Source of the DNA: Amblyornis subalaris | Lineage: Eukaryota; Chordata; Aves; Passeriformes; Ptilonorhynchidae | Direction: 5' to 3' | DNA length: 64,000 nucleotides | Assembly: GCA_018881555.1 (NCBI GenBank) | Contig: JACAXG010000263.1 | Location: 220,239-284,238 of the forward strand | Shown: positions 63,601 through 64,000 of the stretch, one piece after another | How the letters are laid out: each line of letters opens with the position of its first letter | Position numbering within the stretch: the first letter of the stretch is position 1 | Notes under the pieces: model-generated | Told to the model about the DNA's origin: nothing | The model's input: only the letters and a program-made list of their open reading frames with translations | Database searches by the model: none | Program-made: the position numbers and the translations under genes

Positions 63601-64000
63601 AAATAAGGTATATTTTGAAATTGCCCTAAATAGTTACTGTTATAAAAACGTGGTAAAATAACCCAAATGAAGAAATCACACCAACCCAAAAAAACCAAGG
63701 AGAAAATCAGGGGGATGAAAAAATGAATCAGCATATAGATCTCAATATTTTTTGGCTCACTGCTTAATTTCTTCAAGGGTTAACACAGGGGTTTTTAATT
63801 TATTGTGTACTNTGCCTGTTTCTAAAATGCTACACTCCTGTTTGATCCTATATAAAGCANTACTAGATAGAAATAAAAGAAATAAATGATATGCTCAAAC
63901 AATCGGACGTAAAAAGCAACTCACAGAGAGAGGAAGGACTGTTTAGAAGGGGCAGATATTTCACAATATTATTTCTGACAGCGTGCTTTTTCCTTATTCT
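60601..64000. other. AT-rich DNA, no gene seen
   Basis: No recognised repeat or gene was found. A slightly less AT-rich stretch at 61670-61960 matches nothing I know. Open frames such as 62425-62787 (minus, 120 codons) have no familiar domain. Confidence 0.45.

Noticed and set aside
1..64000. tRNA, rRNA and CRISPR-like structures
   Set aside because: No T-loop GTTCRANNC with matching acceptor stem, no rRNA core sequence and no regularly spaced repeat-spacer array was seen.

Overview
The window reads as AT-rich, gene-poor DNA from a bird nuclear genome. The evidence is its repeats: many CR1 non-LTR retrotransposon (LINE) copies, most 5'-truncated and several ending in the ATTCTATG-type 3' tail, plus several long terminal repeats (LTRs) whose sequence I recognise as avian families. 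I see no bacterial-style operons, rRNA, tRNA, CRISPR array or intact protein-coding gene. The species cannot be fixed from this sequence. The window could be intergenic or lie inside a very large intron.

Layout. 1-4.9 kb: AT-rich DNA with a probable degraded LTR end (about 1160-1495) and a minus-strand relic with coding-like frames broken by frameshifts (2929-3771). 4980-5763: a complete solo LTR with TG...CA ends, a perfect 5-bp target duplication and an internal (ACTCC)11 array. 6.5-7.8 kb: an LTR-like fragment, a plus-strand CR1 tail and a short minus-strand CR1 tail. 10.7-11.2 kb: a CR1. 19.7-20.0 kb: an old, diverged CR1. 24-25.6 kb: an unexplained C/T-biased, less AT-rich block ending near a CR1 tail. 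28894-29496: a second solo LTR with a near-perfect target duplication. 33.0 and 34.6 kb: CR1 tails in opposite orientation. 36.2 kb: an old CR1 reverse-transcriptase relic. 40.6-41.2 kb: an unexplained GC-rich patch. 46.5-48.0 kb: a CR1 followed by a minus-strand LTR. 53.6-55.0 kb: a minus-strand LTR, a CR1 3' part and a CR1 reverse-transcriptase piece. 56.4-57.1 kb: an internally deleted CR1 abutting an LTR fragment. 59.7 kb: a (TAA)16 microsatellite. 59.9-60.6 kb: a CR1 with an internal deletion.

Every CR1 copy whose coding region can be read carries stops, frameshifts, deletions or changed catalytic residues, so nothing here looks mobile on its own. Nothing resembles a new biological system. 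The most checkable observations are the solo LTR with its pentamer array, the two unexplained composition islands, the broken coding relic, and the deletions and shared stop in the CR1 copies. Isolated single n characters throughout (for example 1486, 1578, 3208) limit the reading of any frame.
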